The position numbers and the translations under genes were made by a program. The notes under the pieces were generated by a model, which made no database searches, was not told where the DNA came from, and saw only the letters and a program-made list of their open reading frames with translations. A stretch of 64,000 nucleotides of DNA from Cyanobacteria bacterium FACHB-DQ100 (GTDB taxonomy: Bacteria; Cyanobacteriota; Cyanobacteriia; Leptolyngbyales; Leptolyngbyaceae), in contig JACJNW010000028.1 of the NCBI GenBank assembly GCA_014695195.1, positions 1,054,001 to 1,118,000 on the forward strand. The letters are read 5' to 3'. Numbering within the stretch: the first letter of the stretch is position 1; the number at the start of each line of letters is the position of its first letter. Positions 54,608 to 63,258 of this stretch are shown piece after piece.

Positions 54608-57139
54608 ATGGACGTTTTAGAGCGGGTGGAATGGCTGCGGCAGCGGACGGAATTCTCTAGTCTGTCATCGGAAGCGTTGCAGGCGATCGCGCAACAGGTT
54701 CAAGAACAACAGGTTCAAGAAAATCGCCGCCTTGGACTCGAAGACACGCAGCCTGAAGCACTCTACATTTTGTACGACGGGCATCTTGAGCGGTATCGCA
54801 CCAGTAAAACGGGCTTGGCAAAGGTCACGAGCTTAATTCCAGGGTCGATCGTCTATCTCAAAGAACTGTTGCTCGATCGCAAGGCAGAAGAAACCACAAT
54901 TACCCTGAATGACTGTGTGATCTGGACAATTCCACGGGAGGCATTCAAAGCGATCGCTCAACAGTTTCCCGAAATTGCTCAAGGCGTTTCGCAGCAGCTT
55001 GCCACGCAGTTAGAGGAAGTGTCTTCGCAACTTGCTTATGAGCGGGAACAACAGATCGCCTTGCGTCCTTATCTTGTTCCAAAAGTTAAACGCGGCATTG
55101 TGGGAACCAGCCGCTATGCAGTGCGACTGCGGCAAGACATTAAAAAAGCCGCCAGCGATCGTGGTTCTGTCTTAATCTTTGGAGAGCCGGGACTGGAAAA
55201 AGACAATACTGCGGCGTTAATTCACTTTGGATCGAGCGATCGTAAAGAGCCATTAATCAAAATCAACTGCAACACGCTACAACCGAGCGGCGCAGAAATC
55301 TTTGGGCGAACGGGTAAGCCTGGATTGCTCGATTGGATTGGGCGCGGCACCATTATGCTGAACAATCTCGAAGATATTGCGCCGGAGTTTGAAGAAAAGT
55401 TGGTGCAGCTTTTGAAGACGGGGAAGTTTACGCCGATCGCACGCGAAGGAGAACCGGAACCAGAAGCCCGATCAGTTGAAGCGAGGCTGCTCATGACTTC
55501 TGAGAAGATTCTACCGCGATTGGAAAAATGTAAGCTAATTACTCATGTGATCAAGGTGCCACCCCTGCGAGTCAGAAAAGCGGATATTGCCGTTCAAGCA
55601 GAGTATTACTTGAGTTTAATTGCTCGATCGCGAGGCATCTCTAAGCCCAAGATTACACCCGAAGCGTTACGCCGACTTCAAGGTTATGACTTTCCTGGAA
55701 ATCATGTCGAACTTGAAAGTCTATTGGGACGGGCAATTACTCAAGCAGAAAGCCCAGAACTCACCGAAGAGGTGTTCTGGGCAGCAGGCAATAAAAATCG
55801 TCGATTTCGGGTCAATCTGCTTAATGCTTATCCACGATTGCGGCAATTCCTCAGGAGTCCCTGGTGGCCAGATCGGATCAATTACGGCTTTACCTTGGGA
55901 GCTTTTGCAGTTATCGTCACCGTGTTAATGGTGGCACCGCAAAGCCGCGATCGTAACTTCGCCTTGAATCTATTCTGGGCATGGTGGTGGATGCTGATTC
56001 TGGTTGCATTCCCCTTTGTGGGACGGCTTTGGTGTGCGGTTTGTCCATTTATGATTTACGGCGAACTGGCGCAAAAGATTTCTCTCTGGCTCTATCCGCG
56101 TAAGCTACAACCCTGGCCCAGACAAGCGGCTGAGAAGTGGGGCGGTTGGTTTTTGTTTGGTATGTTCACGCTGATTCTACTGTGGGAAGAACTGTGGAAC
56201 TTAGAAAATACGGCTTATCTATCGGGCTATTTATTGTTGCTGATTACGGCTGGAGCCGTTATCTTTTCTGTGTTGTTTGAGCGGCGATTTTGGTGTCGAT
56301 ATCTCTGTCCGATCGGGGGCATGAATGGCTTATTTGCTAAACTTGCCATGATTGAACTCCGAGCACAGCAAGGAATTTGTTCTGCAACTTGTACGACCTA
56401 TCAGTGCTACAAAGGCGGGCCGCAAAAAGGCGAAGGCATGGAAACTGGAGGCTGTCCCATCTATTCACATCCAGCGCAGCTCCGGGACAATCGCGATTGT
56501 GTGTTGTGTATGACCTGCCTGAAAGCTTGTCCTCACCGATCGGTCGAACTCAACCTGCGTCCACCGGGAATTGAACTATGGACTACCCATCAACCGACTT
56601 ATCCTGAAGTTTGCTTATTGTTTCTGCTGTTTGGAGCCGTGTTTTTGCATCGGCTTCCTGCAATCCAACAGCTACTGGATATCAATCTACATCTTGATCA
56701 ATTTAGCTACCACGCGATCGTCTCGGTTCTTGCTTTGATGTTGCCCGGAGCCATTGCACTGTTGTTCGATCAAATAATGAGGCTGTTCAATCGACGATCG
56801 CGCCCTTTTCTTGAACTCGCATATGGTTATCTCCCGCTGGTTTTAGGGGCGAGTTTAGCGTACTACTTACACTTGGGACTAAACGAAGCAGGACGCATTC
56901 TTCCGGTGACGGCTGCAACCTTCGGCGGTAGCACAGAACTGATGGCAACCTTACCGATCGCAGTCGCTCATCCCGCTGTGATTGAATTCTTACAAGCTGT
57001 CACGATCGCGGGATCGTTCTGGTTGAGCGTCTTGCTCACGCAAAAAATTGCTCGACAGCCGATCCGATCGCTTCTCCTGCAACATAGCGCAATGGTGCTG
57101 CTTGGATCATTGGTATGGCGGTTAATCGTTGTTGCCTAG
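54608..57139 (+). CDS. Fusion of cNMP-type sensor, degenerate sigma54-activator AAA domain and membrane 4Fe-4S polyferredoxin
   Basis: This 843-residue protein joins three modules. Residues ~10-150 resemble a cyclic-nucleotide-binding fold (EALYILYDGHLERYR, PGSIVYLKELLLD). Residues ~160-390 resemble a sigma54-interaction AAA domain, but Walker A is GEPGLEKD, Walker B is GTIMLNNL instead of GGTLFLDE, the GAFTGA loop is absent and the sensor II NVREL is NHVEL. Residues ~425-843 are a NapH/NosR-type membrane part with many helices, CAVCP (476), CRYLCP (563) and a 4Fe-4S motif CVLCMTCLKACP (631-642), plus CSATC and GGCPIY clusters. Start set by GAGG before ATG 54608. Redox signalling at the membrane is an inference. 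Confidence 0.8.
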   Translation: MDVLERVEWLRQRTEFSSLSSEALQAIAQQVQEQQVQENRRLGLEDTQPEALYILYDGHLERYRTSKTGLAKVTSLIPGSIVYLKELLLDRKAEETTITLNDCVIWTIPREAFKAIAQQFPEIAQGVSQQLATQLEEVSSQLAYEREQQIALRPYLVPKVKRGIVGTSRYAVRLRQDIKKAASDRGSVLIFGEPGLEKDNTAALIHFGSSDRKEPLIKINCNTLQPSGAEIFGRTGKPGLLDWIGRGTIMLNNLEDIAPEFEEKLVQLLKTGKFTPIAREGEPEPEARSVEARLLMTSEKILPRLEKCKLITHVIKVPPLRVRKADIAVQAEYYLSLIARSRGISKPKITPEALRRLQGYDFPGNHVELESLLGRAITQAESPELTEEVFWAAGNKNRRFRVNLLNAYPRLRQFLRSPWWPDRINYGFTLGAFAVIVTVLMVAPQSRDRNFALNLFWAWWWMLILVAFPFVGRLWCAVCPFMIYGELAQKISLWLYPRKLQPWPRQAAEKWGGWFLFGMFTLILLWEELWNLENTAYLSGYLLLLITAGAVIFSVLFERRFWCRYLCPIGGMNGLFAKLAMIELRAQQGICSATCTTYQCYKGGPQKGEGMETGGCPIYSHPAQLRDNRDCVLCMTCLKACPHRSVELNLRPPGIELWTTHQPTYPEVCLLFLLFGAVFLHRLPAIQQLLDINLHLDQFSYHAIVSVLALMLPGAIALLFDQIMRLFNRRSRPFLELAYGYLPLVLGASLAYYLHLGLNEAGRILPVTAATFGGSTELMATLPIAVAHPAVIEFLQAVTIAGSFWLSVLLTQKIARQPIRSLLLQHSAMVLLGSLVWRLIVVA

Positions 57140-57172
57140 ATGTTTGATGCTCAGAGTATCAATAATTCCACG

Positions 57173-57205
57173 AGTCTATCTTTGGATAGGTTGCAAAGAT
57201 AGACT
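57173..57205 (+). terminator. Hairpin after the polyferredoxin fusion gene
   Basis: AGTCTATCTTTG (57173-57184) and CAAAGATAGACT (57194-57205) form a perfect 12-bp stem with a 9-base loop. No T-run follows on either side. Confidence 0.6.
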
Positions 57206-57267
57206 TATGCTGCAATATTGACCAATCAAAGAATTTCTCCTGTACAATCAGTACCCATCCATTCGAT

Positions 57268-57297
57268 GTTGAATACATCACTGTTGAACACATCACT
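57268..57297 (+). repeat. Tandem 15-bp direct repeat before a start codon
   Basis: GTTGAATACATCACT (57268-57282) and GTTGAACACATCACT (57283-57297) are adjacent copies with one difference, ending six bases before the ATG at 57304. The position replaces a normal ribosome-binding site and suggests an operator or a translational element. No further copies are visible nearby. Confidence 0.6.
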
Positions 57298-57303
57298 ATA
57301 GAT

Positions 57304-57957
57304 ATGGGCAACCCAATTACTCCTGTGCAAAACGTCACCGCTCCTCGATCTGCAAAGCGTAGCCGAAAACCTACAAAGCCACCGTCAGCCGGGCGACTTC
57401 TACTGCACTTTGCACAACGGCATCCCTTCATCTGCTTGTTTGCGGTTTGGAGTTCCTTCCTGTTCTTTGGTTGGCTAGCGGTCTCAGGGTTAACCTACAC
57501 CAATCCAGCCCCCTTAGAAGCCGTAGAATCGCCGCAACCGGTTGCAGAATCACCCGCTAATTCTGCTGACTCCAGCAGCGCCATTGGCTTACTCGCGATC
57601 GTCGTTGCTACTTGTGCAACCAGCTCTGTCTTGATTTCTCGACGCTTGCGTTCGGCGCAGCAGACATCTCGCCGCATCATTAAGCAACAAGCTGCACTCA
57701 GTCCTACCTCCGAGCGCAGAGCAAGCCGATCGCAGCAATCTGCGCGGGGTCGTCAATCAGGCGGTCAGTCGATCGCAGTGAAATCCGCAAGCCCTGCACA
57801 TTATGCCGCGACTGCCAAAACTTCGACTCGTTCCCCCGCCCTCACCCTTCTGCCAGACAAGACTCCACTAGAGTCAAACCCGCCACTTAGCCTGGCGGAA
57901 AGGCTTGATATTCGGCAACAAGACCGCACCTCTAAACGGATTCAATCAAACAGATAA
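57304..57957 (+). CDS. Hypothetical membrane protein with two helices, cyanobacterial
   Basis: Not recognised. This 217-residue protein has a basic N-terminus (RSAKRSRKPTKPP), a hydrophobic helix at ~38-64 (FICLFAVWSSFLFFGWLAVSGL), a Pro/Ser-rich stretch, a second helix at ~93-111 (IGLLAIVVATCATSSVLI), and a long Arg/Ser/Gln-rich tail without structure. It could be an envelope- or thylakoid-anchored protein with a disordered tail. No neighbour suggests a role. The fasciclin gene starts 87 bp later, same strand. Confidence 0.6.
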   Translation: MGNPITPVQNVTAPRSAKRSRKPTKPPSAGRLLLHFAQRHPFICLFAVWSSFLFFGWLAVSGLTYTNPAPLEAVESPQPVAESPANSADSSSAIGLLAIVVATCATSSVLISRRLRSAQQTSRRIIKQQAALSPTSERRASRSQQSARGRQSGGQSIAVKSASPAHYAATAKTSTRSPALTLLPDKTPLESNPPLSLAERLDIRQQDRTSKRIQSNR

Positions 57958-58044
57958 ACCATCCTTTCGGATTATTTCAAGCGAGGGAGGAAGTTCACGT
58001 TTGTAATTTATACGCTTGGGGAGCAATGTTTACGATAAGTAACA

Positions 58045-58917
58045 ATGAAAACATCACTGAAGCGTTTAGTTACTGGATTATCTGTAGTTGGATTAGGCGT
58101 TAGCGTTGCCCTGCCCTCAATGGCACAAAGTAAATTCACGCCCAATGCTGAAACCACTCCGGCAAATACTCCCCAAACACCCGCTCCGACAAATCGGGAT
58201 GCTGGTATTCCTCCGGTTGGGGGTCAATCCGGTCAAAACACTCCTGGAAGCATCACCAATCCTGACAGTTCTGTAGATTCAGGCACAACTACCGCTCCCG
58301 GTTTGCCCAACAATCAAAGCGTTCCTGGCACCGTTGCCCCGGCAAACCGTCCTGAAGTTAACAATACTCCAACCAATAGCAGCCCGACCGGTGCAACCCC
58401 GACCGACACCACGAACTACGCATCTACGGGCTCGTCTGATCAGTCTATCGACCGAATCGTTCGCACCAGCCCTTCGTTTGAATTGTTCAATGCACTGGTG
58501 CGCGTGGCTGACTCTCAAGGCGGTGCATTTTCTTCGCAGCTTGCAGGGGATAGCAGCGTGACTGTTTTTGCGCCAACTGATGAAGCCCTCGCTGCGCTTC
58601 CCCCAGCAACCTTCAAAGCCTTAGTGCAGCCGGAAAACCGTGCTTTGTTAACCCAAGTTCTGCAAAATCACATCGTGCGCGGCAAAGTCTCCTCCAGCGA
58701 TTTGTCAGCAAAACAAGTGCAATCGATGGGTGGAAACCCGATCGCGGCTCAAGGTAGCAACGGAATGCTGATGATCGGCAACGCACAAGTCGTTGGTGCA
58801 GACATTGCTGCAAGCAATGGCACCATTCATGCAATCAATCAAGTAATTCTTCCCGCAAGCCTGCAAGGAAAGCTGACTAGCTTGGCTCCCACAGGAATGC
58901 CGATGACGCAGCCGTAG
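58045..58917 (+). CDS. Secreted fasciclin (FAS1) domain protein
   Basis: This 290-residue protein has a signal peptide (MKTSLKRLVTGLSVVGLGVS, cleavage near SMAQ), then a ~100-residue Pro/Thr/Asn-rich linker. One FAS1 domain spans ~140-280: SPSFELFNALVRVADSQGG, SVTVFAPTDEALAALPP, VLQNHIVRGKVSSSDL and NGTIHAINQVILP. FAS1 domains mediate cell-surface and matrix adhesion. It is likely exported to the envelope. Preceded by the two-helix gene, and converging with the pentapeptide gene at 58957. Confidence 0.9.
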   Translation: MKTSLKRLVTGLSVVGLGVSVALPSMAQSKFTPNAETTPANTPQTPAPTNRDAGIPPVGGQSGQNTPGSITNPDSSVDSGTTTAPGLPNNQSVPGTVAPANRPEVNNTPTNSSPTGATPTDTTNYASTGSSDQSIDRIVRTSPSFELFNALVRVADSQGGAFSSQLAGDSSVTVFAPTDEALAALPPATFKALVQPENRALLTQVLQNHIVRGKVSSSDLSAKQVQSMGGNPIAAQGSNGMLMIGNAQVVGADIAASNGTIHAINQVILPASLQGKLTSLAPTGMPMTQP

Positions 58918-58956
58918 AGAATTTGCAGAGATGCACATTGCATCCCTCAGGCTCTG

Positions 58957-59718
58957 TTAGCGCATTAGAAACATTTGCAACAGTCCGCCGACCACGTTGA
59001 TCAGGGTTTGCCCGAAGCCGCCGCCCGATCGCGCTTTCGGCGGATTTTTTAAGGTTTGGGCAAGCGTAGTTGCAGATTTGGCGCTGCTGGCATCCCCTTG
59101 CTGCTCGAATAACGCTGCTGCCTGTTCCGAGTCTTGAACTGCGCCTTTTTCGTCTCCAAGTTCGAGTCGCGCCATTGCCCGACCGATCAAGGCTGGAGCC
59201 GAATCGGGTTTACGAACTAGCACTTGATTGAAATTCTCGATCGCTCGTTCATATTGTTTGCGTTTGCCTGCTTCCATTGCCATCTGGTAAAACATCTCCG
59301 GAGTTCCCGCTGTAGTCGGTAGCCCGATCGCGCCTTGAATCAGCGCCATTTCGATCTGCGTTCCGGTTAGGTCTGCGCCGACAAGATACGATCGAGTTAA
59401 ATCGGTGCCTTGTAAGTTGGCGCTAGTCAATTTCGCGCCTGCGAGATTTGCGCCGCTTAGAGTTGCACCTGCCAGATTCGCGCCTGTGAGGTTGGCTCCG
59501 GCAAGGTTGGCTTGACTGAGATTTGCGCCTGCGAGATTTGCGCCTGCGAGATTTGCACCCGGCAATTGAGCCAGCACAAGCCCTGAACTGGTTAATTCGC
59601 AGTTCGGACATTGTTTCGTTGCCAGCAGTTGGCGCACATGCTCGAGATTTTCAGCTTGAGCCGGGAGAATGATGCCGATCGACATCAGCGCAGCAATCGA
59701 TAAATTTGTCCGCATCAT
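58957..59718 (-). CDS. Secreted pentapeptide-repeat and TPR protein
   Basis: This ~253-residue protein starts with a signal peptide (MMRTNLSIAALMSIGIILPAQAE). A CPNCELTSSGLV segment follows, then about ten pentapeptide repeats of A(N/D)LxG type (GANLAGANLAGANLSQANL and similar) forming a right-handed beta helix, then TPR-like helices (QYERAIENFNQVLVRKPDSAPALIGRAMARLELGDEKGA). The C-terminus has GGGFGQTLINVVGGLLQMF. The paired cysteines before the pentapeptides occur in many cyanobacterial members. It is probably periplasmic or lumenal. The start at 59718 is chosen because it begins the signal peptide; upstream ATGs add unlike residues. Confidence 0.8.
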   Translation of the reverse strand: MMRTNLSIAALMSIGIILPAQAENLEHVRQLLATKQCPNCELTSSGLVLAQLPGANLAGANLAGANLSQANLAGANLTGANLAGATLSGANLAGAKLTSANLQGTDLTRSYLVGADLTGTQIEMALIQGAIGLPTTAGTPEMFYQMAMEAGKRKQYERAIENFNQVLVRKPDSAPALIGRAMARLELGDEKGAVQDSEQAAALFEQQGDASSAKSATTLAQTLKNPPKARSGGGFGQTLINVVGGLLQMFLMR

Positions 59719-59849
59719 ATACAGGAACCTTAACCGGGAAGGGTGAGCAGGAAAATACTTCATACTACTGTCTCGTTGCAGTTGCGACGATCTTTTTGAT
59801 GTCCAGACTGAGTATTCCTGAATTGAAGGCAAAAATCTAAAATGGAGGT

Positions 59850-60089
59850 ATGGCTAAAAAACAAAAATTTCCTCATCTGGTTGGATCAAAGTGGACAGCA
59901 CAGGAAGAAACCTGGGGCTGGCGGCACTTTCAGGTCGTTAATCGCAAAAATGAGGGCGAATGGGTATTTGCGGAAGTGGTGGCAGCTTGCGATCCGTCGG
60001 TGCGGTTTTGGATGAATGCGAAATTGTTCAAAGACCGATCGCAGTGGCAAGCGGGCTGGAAATCCCTCAACGAGCAGGAAGAAGCGTGA
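59850..60089 (+). CDS. TIGR02450 tryptophan-rich conserved protein
   Basis: This 79-residue protein matches the small Trp-rich family TIGR02450: LVGSKWTAQEETWGWRHFQVVNRK, then VAACDPSVRFWMNAKLFKDRSQWQAGWKSL. Function unknown; the family is conserved in cyanobacteria, proteobacteria and plastid-bearing eukaryotes. The gene runs divergently from the pentapeptide gene with a short spacer and precedes the ATPase gene by 71 bp. Confidence 0.9.
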   Translation: MAKKQKFPHLVGSKWTAQEETWGWRHFQVVNRKNEGEWVFAEVVAACDPSVRFWMNAKLFKDRSQWQAGWKSLNEQEEA

Positions 60090-60160
60090 AAGATGATTTT
60101 GCGAGAAGGAAAGCAGTGTCTATGATATTGACATCCTTCTGATTTAGCCCCTTCAGATTC

Positions 60161-62590
60161 ATGGCAACGCTTCCCGGATTAAGCGATCGACAAGTGCGTG
60201 AGCGCGTCTTAGCAGGTGAGACAAATAATGTTAAGCTGCCGACGAGTCGATCGTATGCACGAATTTTTCAAGAGAATTTACTCACGTTTGTCAATGCCGT
60301 TTTCTTTGCAATTAGCGGTGTTTTCATTTTGCTGCGTCGTCCGAGTGATGCCATCTTCGTTGCTGTGGTGATTTTCAGCGGCGTGGTGATCGGGATTGTG
60401 CAGGAGATTTGGGCAAAGCAGAAACTGGATGAAATTGCGCTGTTGTCTCGTCCTCACGCGACGGTGATTCGCAACGGTGAAGAAATTAATATTGACCCCA
60501 GTGAGATCGTGCTGGGAGATACGCTGGTGCTGCGTCCGGGGGATCAGGTGTTGGTCGATGGGGAAATTGTTGGAGCAGGACGAGTTGAGGTCGATGAATC
60601 GCTGCTCACCGGAGAATCGGATCTGATTGTCAAGGTTGCGGGTAAGCCTGTGTATTCAGGCAGTTTCTGTGCGAGTGGTAGTGCTTGTTATGAAGCGCAA
60701 AAGGTCGGAACTGATACCGTCGCTTATCAGATAACGATGGGAGCGCGAGAGTTTCGCCAAGTCTATACGCCGTTGCAAGCGGAGATTAACTTAATTATTC
60801 GGATTTTATTGCTGCTGGCATCGTTTTTATGGTTGCTGATAGGAATCAGTTTTGTGAGTCGATCTCAGACCTTAAACGAAGTGGTACAGCGTGCCGCAGT
60901 GATCGCGGGTCTGATTCCTGCGGGATTAATTCTAGCAATCACGCTGTCATATGCGATGGGTTCGATTCGGATGTTGGGGCAGAATGTTTTGATTCAGCAA
61001 ACGAATGCTGTCGAGTCGTTGAGCAATGTTGATGTGCTGTGTTTGGATAAAACTGGAACGCTGACGACGAATCAAATCGAACTGCATTCGCTACATCCGA
61101 TCGCTCGTTCAGAACTGGAATTACGATCGCGCTTAGGTGACTTTGCCGCTAGCACCCAAGCCAGAAACCGCACCAGTGAAGCCGTTCTGATTGCCTGTGG
61201 TGGATATGCTAAACCGATTCGCGACGAAATTCCTTTCTCTTCAGCGCGAAAGTGGAGCGCGATCGAATTTGCCGATCACCCAGGGACTTACATTCTGGGC
61301 GCACCGGAAATTTTGATGAAAGCCACAACTTTAGATGATGAAAGTTTGGACTACATCGATCGCCAAGTGAATCACGGCTATCGCGTTGTGTTGTTTGCTT
61401 ATACATCAGGGTCAATCACCTTGGAGTCGATCGCAGGCTCCACGCTGCCCGAATTGACTCCGCTTGGAATTCTTTGCTTTTCTGACCAACTCCGACCTTC
61501 TGCCCGTGAAACGCTGCAAGGATTCGTCAAAGCAGGCATTACGCTAAAGATTATTTCCGGTGATAATCCTCAAACGGTTGCAGCCTTAGCAAAACAAGCA
61601 GATTTTAGCGATGATATTCGATTGATTTCGGGTACAGAACTGGCGCAGATGGACGAAGCGCAATTGATGCAGGCGGCGCGAAATTACAATGTGTTCGGAC
61701 GAATTACACCGCAGCAAAAAGCGCAACTGGTTCGGAGTTTACGCAAATCGGGTCACTATGTCGCGATGACCGGAGACGGCGTGAATGATGTGTTGTCGCT
61801 CAAGCAAGCGAATCTTGGAATTGCGATGGAGAGCGGCAGTAAGGCAACTCGCAGCATTGCCGATATTGTGTTACTGAAGGATTCATTTGAAGCATTGCCG
61901 CATACGTTCTTAGAAGGACAACGCATTCAAAATGGCATTCGCGATGTCATTAAATTATTTATGGTAAGACTGAGTTGCGTGGCGTTGCTAATTTTTGCGA
62001 TCGCCATTGTTTCCGATAGTTTTCCACTGTTAAATAAACATAGCGCGATCGTCACTCTGATTGGTGTAGGAATTCCCACAACGTTTATTCCAATCTGGGC
62101 ACAACCCGGAGAACTGCAAAAGCGCAGTTTAGTGCGATCGATGCTACATTTCGTCGTTCCTGCTACGATCACGATTACGTTAGTGTCGCTCACCGTGTAT
62201 CTATTTTATTTAGTGAGTGCTGTCTTGGATCTACCTCCTAATGTTGGACTTGCTGAGATCGAATTTAATATTCCTCGGACTGCATTAGTCACCATTTTAG
62301 TGTTTTGCGAACTGTTGTTGATTCCGTTTCTCAAGCCACCCACAAACGCTTGGACAGGCGGAGAACCATTAAGCGGCGACTGGCGATATACGATCGTTGC
62401 CGTTGCCCTACTTGTTGTCTATTTGCTGATTCTTGCAATTCCGCCGCTGCGGGTGTTTTTTGAACTGTCTCCGCTGAGTTTACAGGATTGCCTGTTTTTG
62501 GGTTTGGTTGCGATAGAGTGGGCGCTAATTCTGAGATTGTCCTGGCGGACTCGGTTTCTCGATCGCTTTTTAGGCGTTGATTTGGAGTAA
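60161..62590 (+). CDS. Cation-transporting P-type ATPase
   Basis: This 809-residue pump has the P-type landmarks: an A-domain VDESLLTGESDLIV, a phosphorylation site CLDKTGTLTTNQ, a nucleotide-binding domain, MTGDGVNDVLSLKQANLGIAM, and about eight to ten transmembrane helices. TM4 reads AGLIPAGLILAITLSYAMG, which lacks the heavy-metal CPC motif, so it is not a copper or zinc exporter. The pattern is closer to PacL-like or CtpE-like cation ATPases (Ca2+ or a monovalent ion), but the ion is not fixed. It is followed after 5 bp by an unknown membrane protein gene, which suggests co-transcription. Confidence 0.88.
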   Translation: MATLPGLSDRQVRERVLAGETNNVKLPTSRSYARIFQENLLTFVNAVFFAISGVFILLRRPSDAIFVAVVIFSGVVIGIVQEIWAKQKLDEIALLSRPHATVIRNGEEINIDPSEIVLGDTLVLRPGDQVLVDGEIVGAGRVEVDESLLTGESDLIVKVAGKPVYSGSFCASGSACYEAQKVGTDTVAYQITMGAREFRQVYTPLQAEINLIIRILLLLASFLWLLIGISFVSRSQTLNEVVQRAAVIAGLIPAGLILAITLSYAMGSIRMLGQNVLIQQTNAVESLSNVDVLCLDKTGTLTTNQIELHSLHPIARSELELRSRLGDFAASTQARNRTSEAVLIACGGYAKPIRDEIPFSSARKWSAIEFADHPGTYILGAPEILMKATTLDDESLDYIDRQVNHGYRVVLFAYTSGSITLESIAGSTLPELTPLGILCFSDQLRPSARETLQGFVKAGITLKIISGDNPQTVAALAKQADFSDDIRLISGTELAQMDEAQLMQAARNYNVFGRITPQQKAQLVRSLRKSGHYVAMTGDGVNDVLSLKQANLGIAMESGSKATRSIADIVLLKDSFEALPHTFLEGQRIQNGIRDVIKLFMVRLSCVALLIFAIAIVSDSFPLLNKHSAIVTLIGVGIPTTFIPIWAQPGELQKRSLVRSMLHFVVPATITITLVSLTVYLFYLVSAVLDLPPNVGLAEIEFNIPRTALVTILVFCELLLIPFLKPPTNAWTGGEPLSGDWRYTIVAVALLVVYLLILAIPPLRVFFELSPLSLQDCLFLGLVAIEWALILRLSWRTRFLDRFLGVDLE

Positions 62591-62595
62591 GAACA

Positions 62596-63210
62596 ATGAG
62601 AGACCTCCCTTCTAGAATTCCGCAATACAAAGTTTCAATTTGGGAAACGCTTGCCGTGGTGCTGGGCGCGATCGCTACGCTGGGAGTCGGCTTAACCGGA
62701 CTCGGATTAAAATTTCTCAGCAATGCTGCAACCCCCCAACGCGCAGAAGCGATCGCCAGCAATATCATGACTTATTCCCTACCTGGAGGCTCTCAGGGTC
62801 TGCTGGGTGTGAATATAGCAGGCGCAAAAGTTGCCCTTGTTGCCAGCGAAGGCAATGAACCCGATATTCAGCTTTTGATGGCGCGGGTTCCGGTAGATCA
62901 AGAATCAGGACGGCGGCGGATCGATCGCATCTTAGACAGCATTGCGCTGGGCGCGGACGAAGAAGAACTGAAAATCAAGACGGTGCGGGCTGAAAACCGG
63001 ACGCTGTGTGGACAAACGACGGGAATTGCGGTTCGGGAGGGATTGCTAAAGTACCCCGATTCCCCCGAAAAAGCGACTGTGATTTACCGAGCAAACATCA
63101 TTTTGGGTGACAGTCGATATGTGGTGAATCTGCTGGCAAATGACGCAAATTTAGATGTAGCGCGAAAGAAAGCAGACGATGTGTTTAAGTCGCTCCAGTG
63201 TCGTCAGTAA
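62596..63210 (+). CDS. Membrane-anchored conserved protein of unknown function
   Basis: Not recognised. This 204-residue protein has one N-terminal transmembrane helix (residues ~15-41, IWETLAVVLGAIATLGVGL) and a soluble part with alternating beta and polar stretches: MTYSLPGGSQGLLGVNIAGAKVALV, RIDRILDSIALGADEEE, RANIILGDSRYVVNLLAN and a final helix ARKKADDVFKSLQC. The gene lies 5 bp after the P-type ATPase gene and is probably co-transcribed; it may be an accessory protein, which is only an inference from position. Confidence 0.65.
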   Translation: MRDLPSRIPQYKVSIWETLAVVLGAIATLGVGLTGLGLKFLSNAATPQRAEAIASNIMTYSLPGGSQGLLGVNIAGAKVALVASEGNEPDIQLLMARVPVDQESGRRRIDRILDSIALGADEEELKIKTVRAENRTLCGQTTGIAVREGLLKYPDSPEKATVIYRANIILGDSRYVVNLLANDANLDVARKKADDVFKSLQCRQ

Positions 63211-63258
63211 AGAAATTTTTGTGACCGCTAAGATCGATCAGTCCCTTTTCACTGATTT

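Noticed and set aside
54415-54660. 81-codon frame overlapping the start of the polyferredoxin fusion
   Set aside because: It is out of frame with the strong gene at 54608 and has no supporting features.
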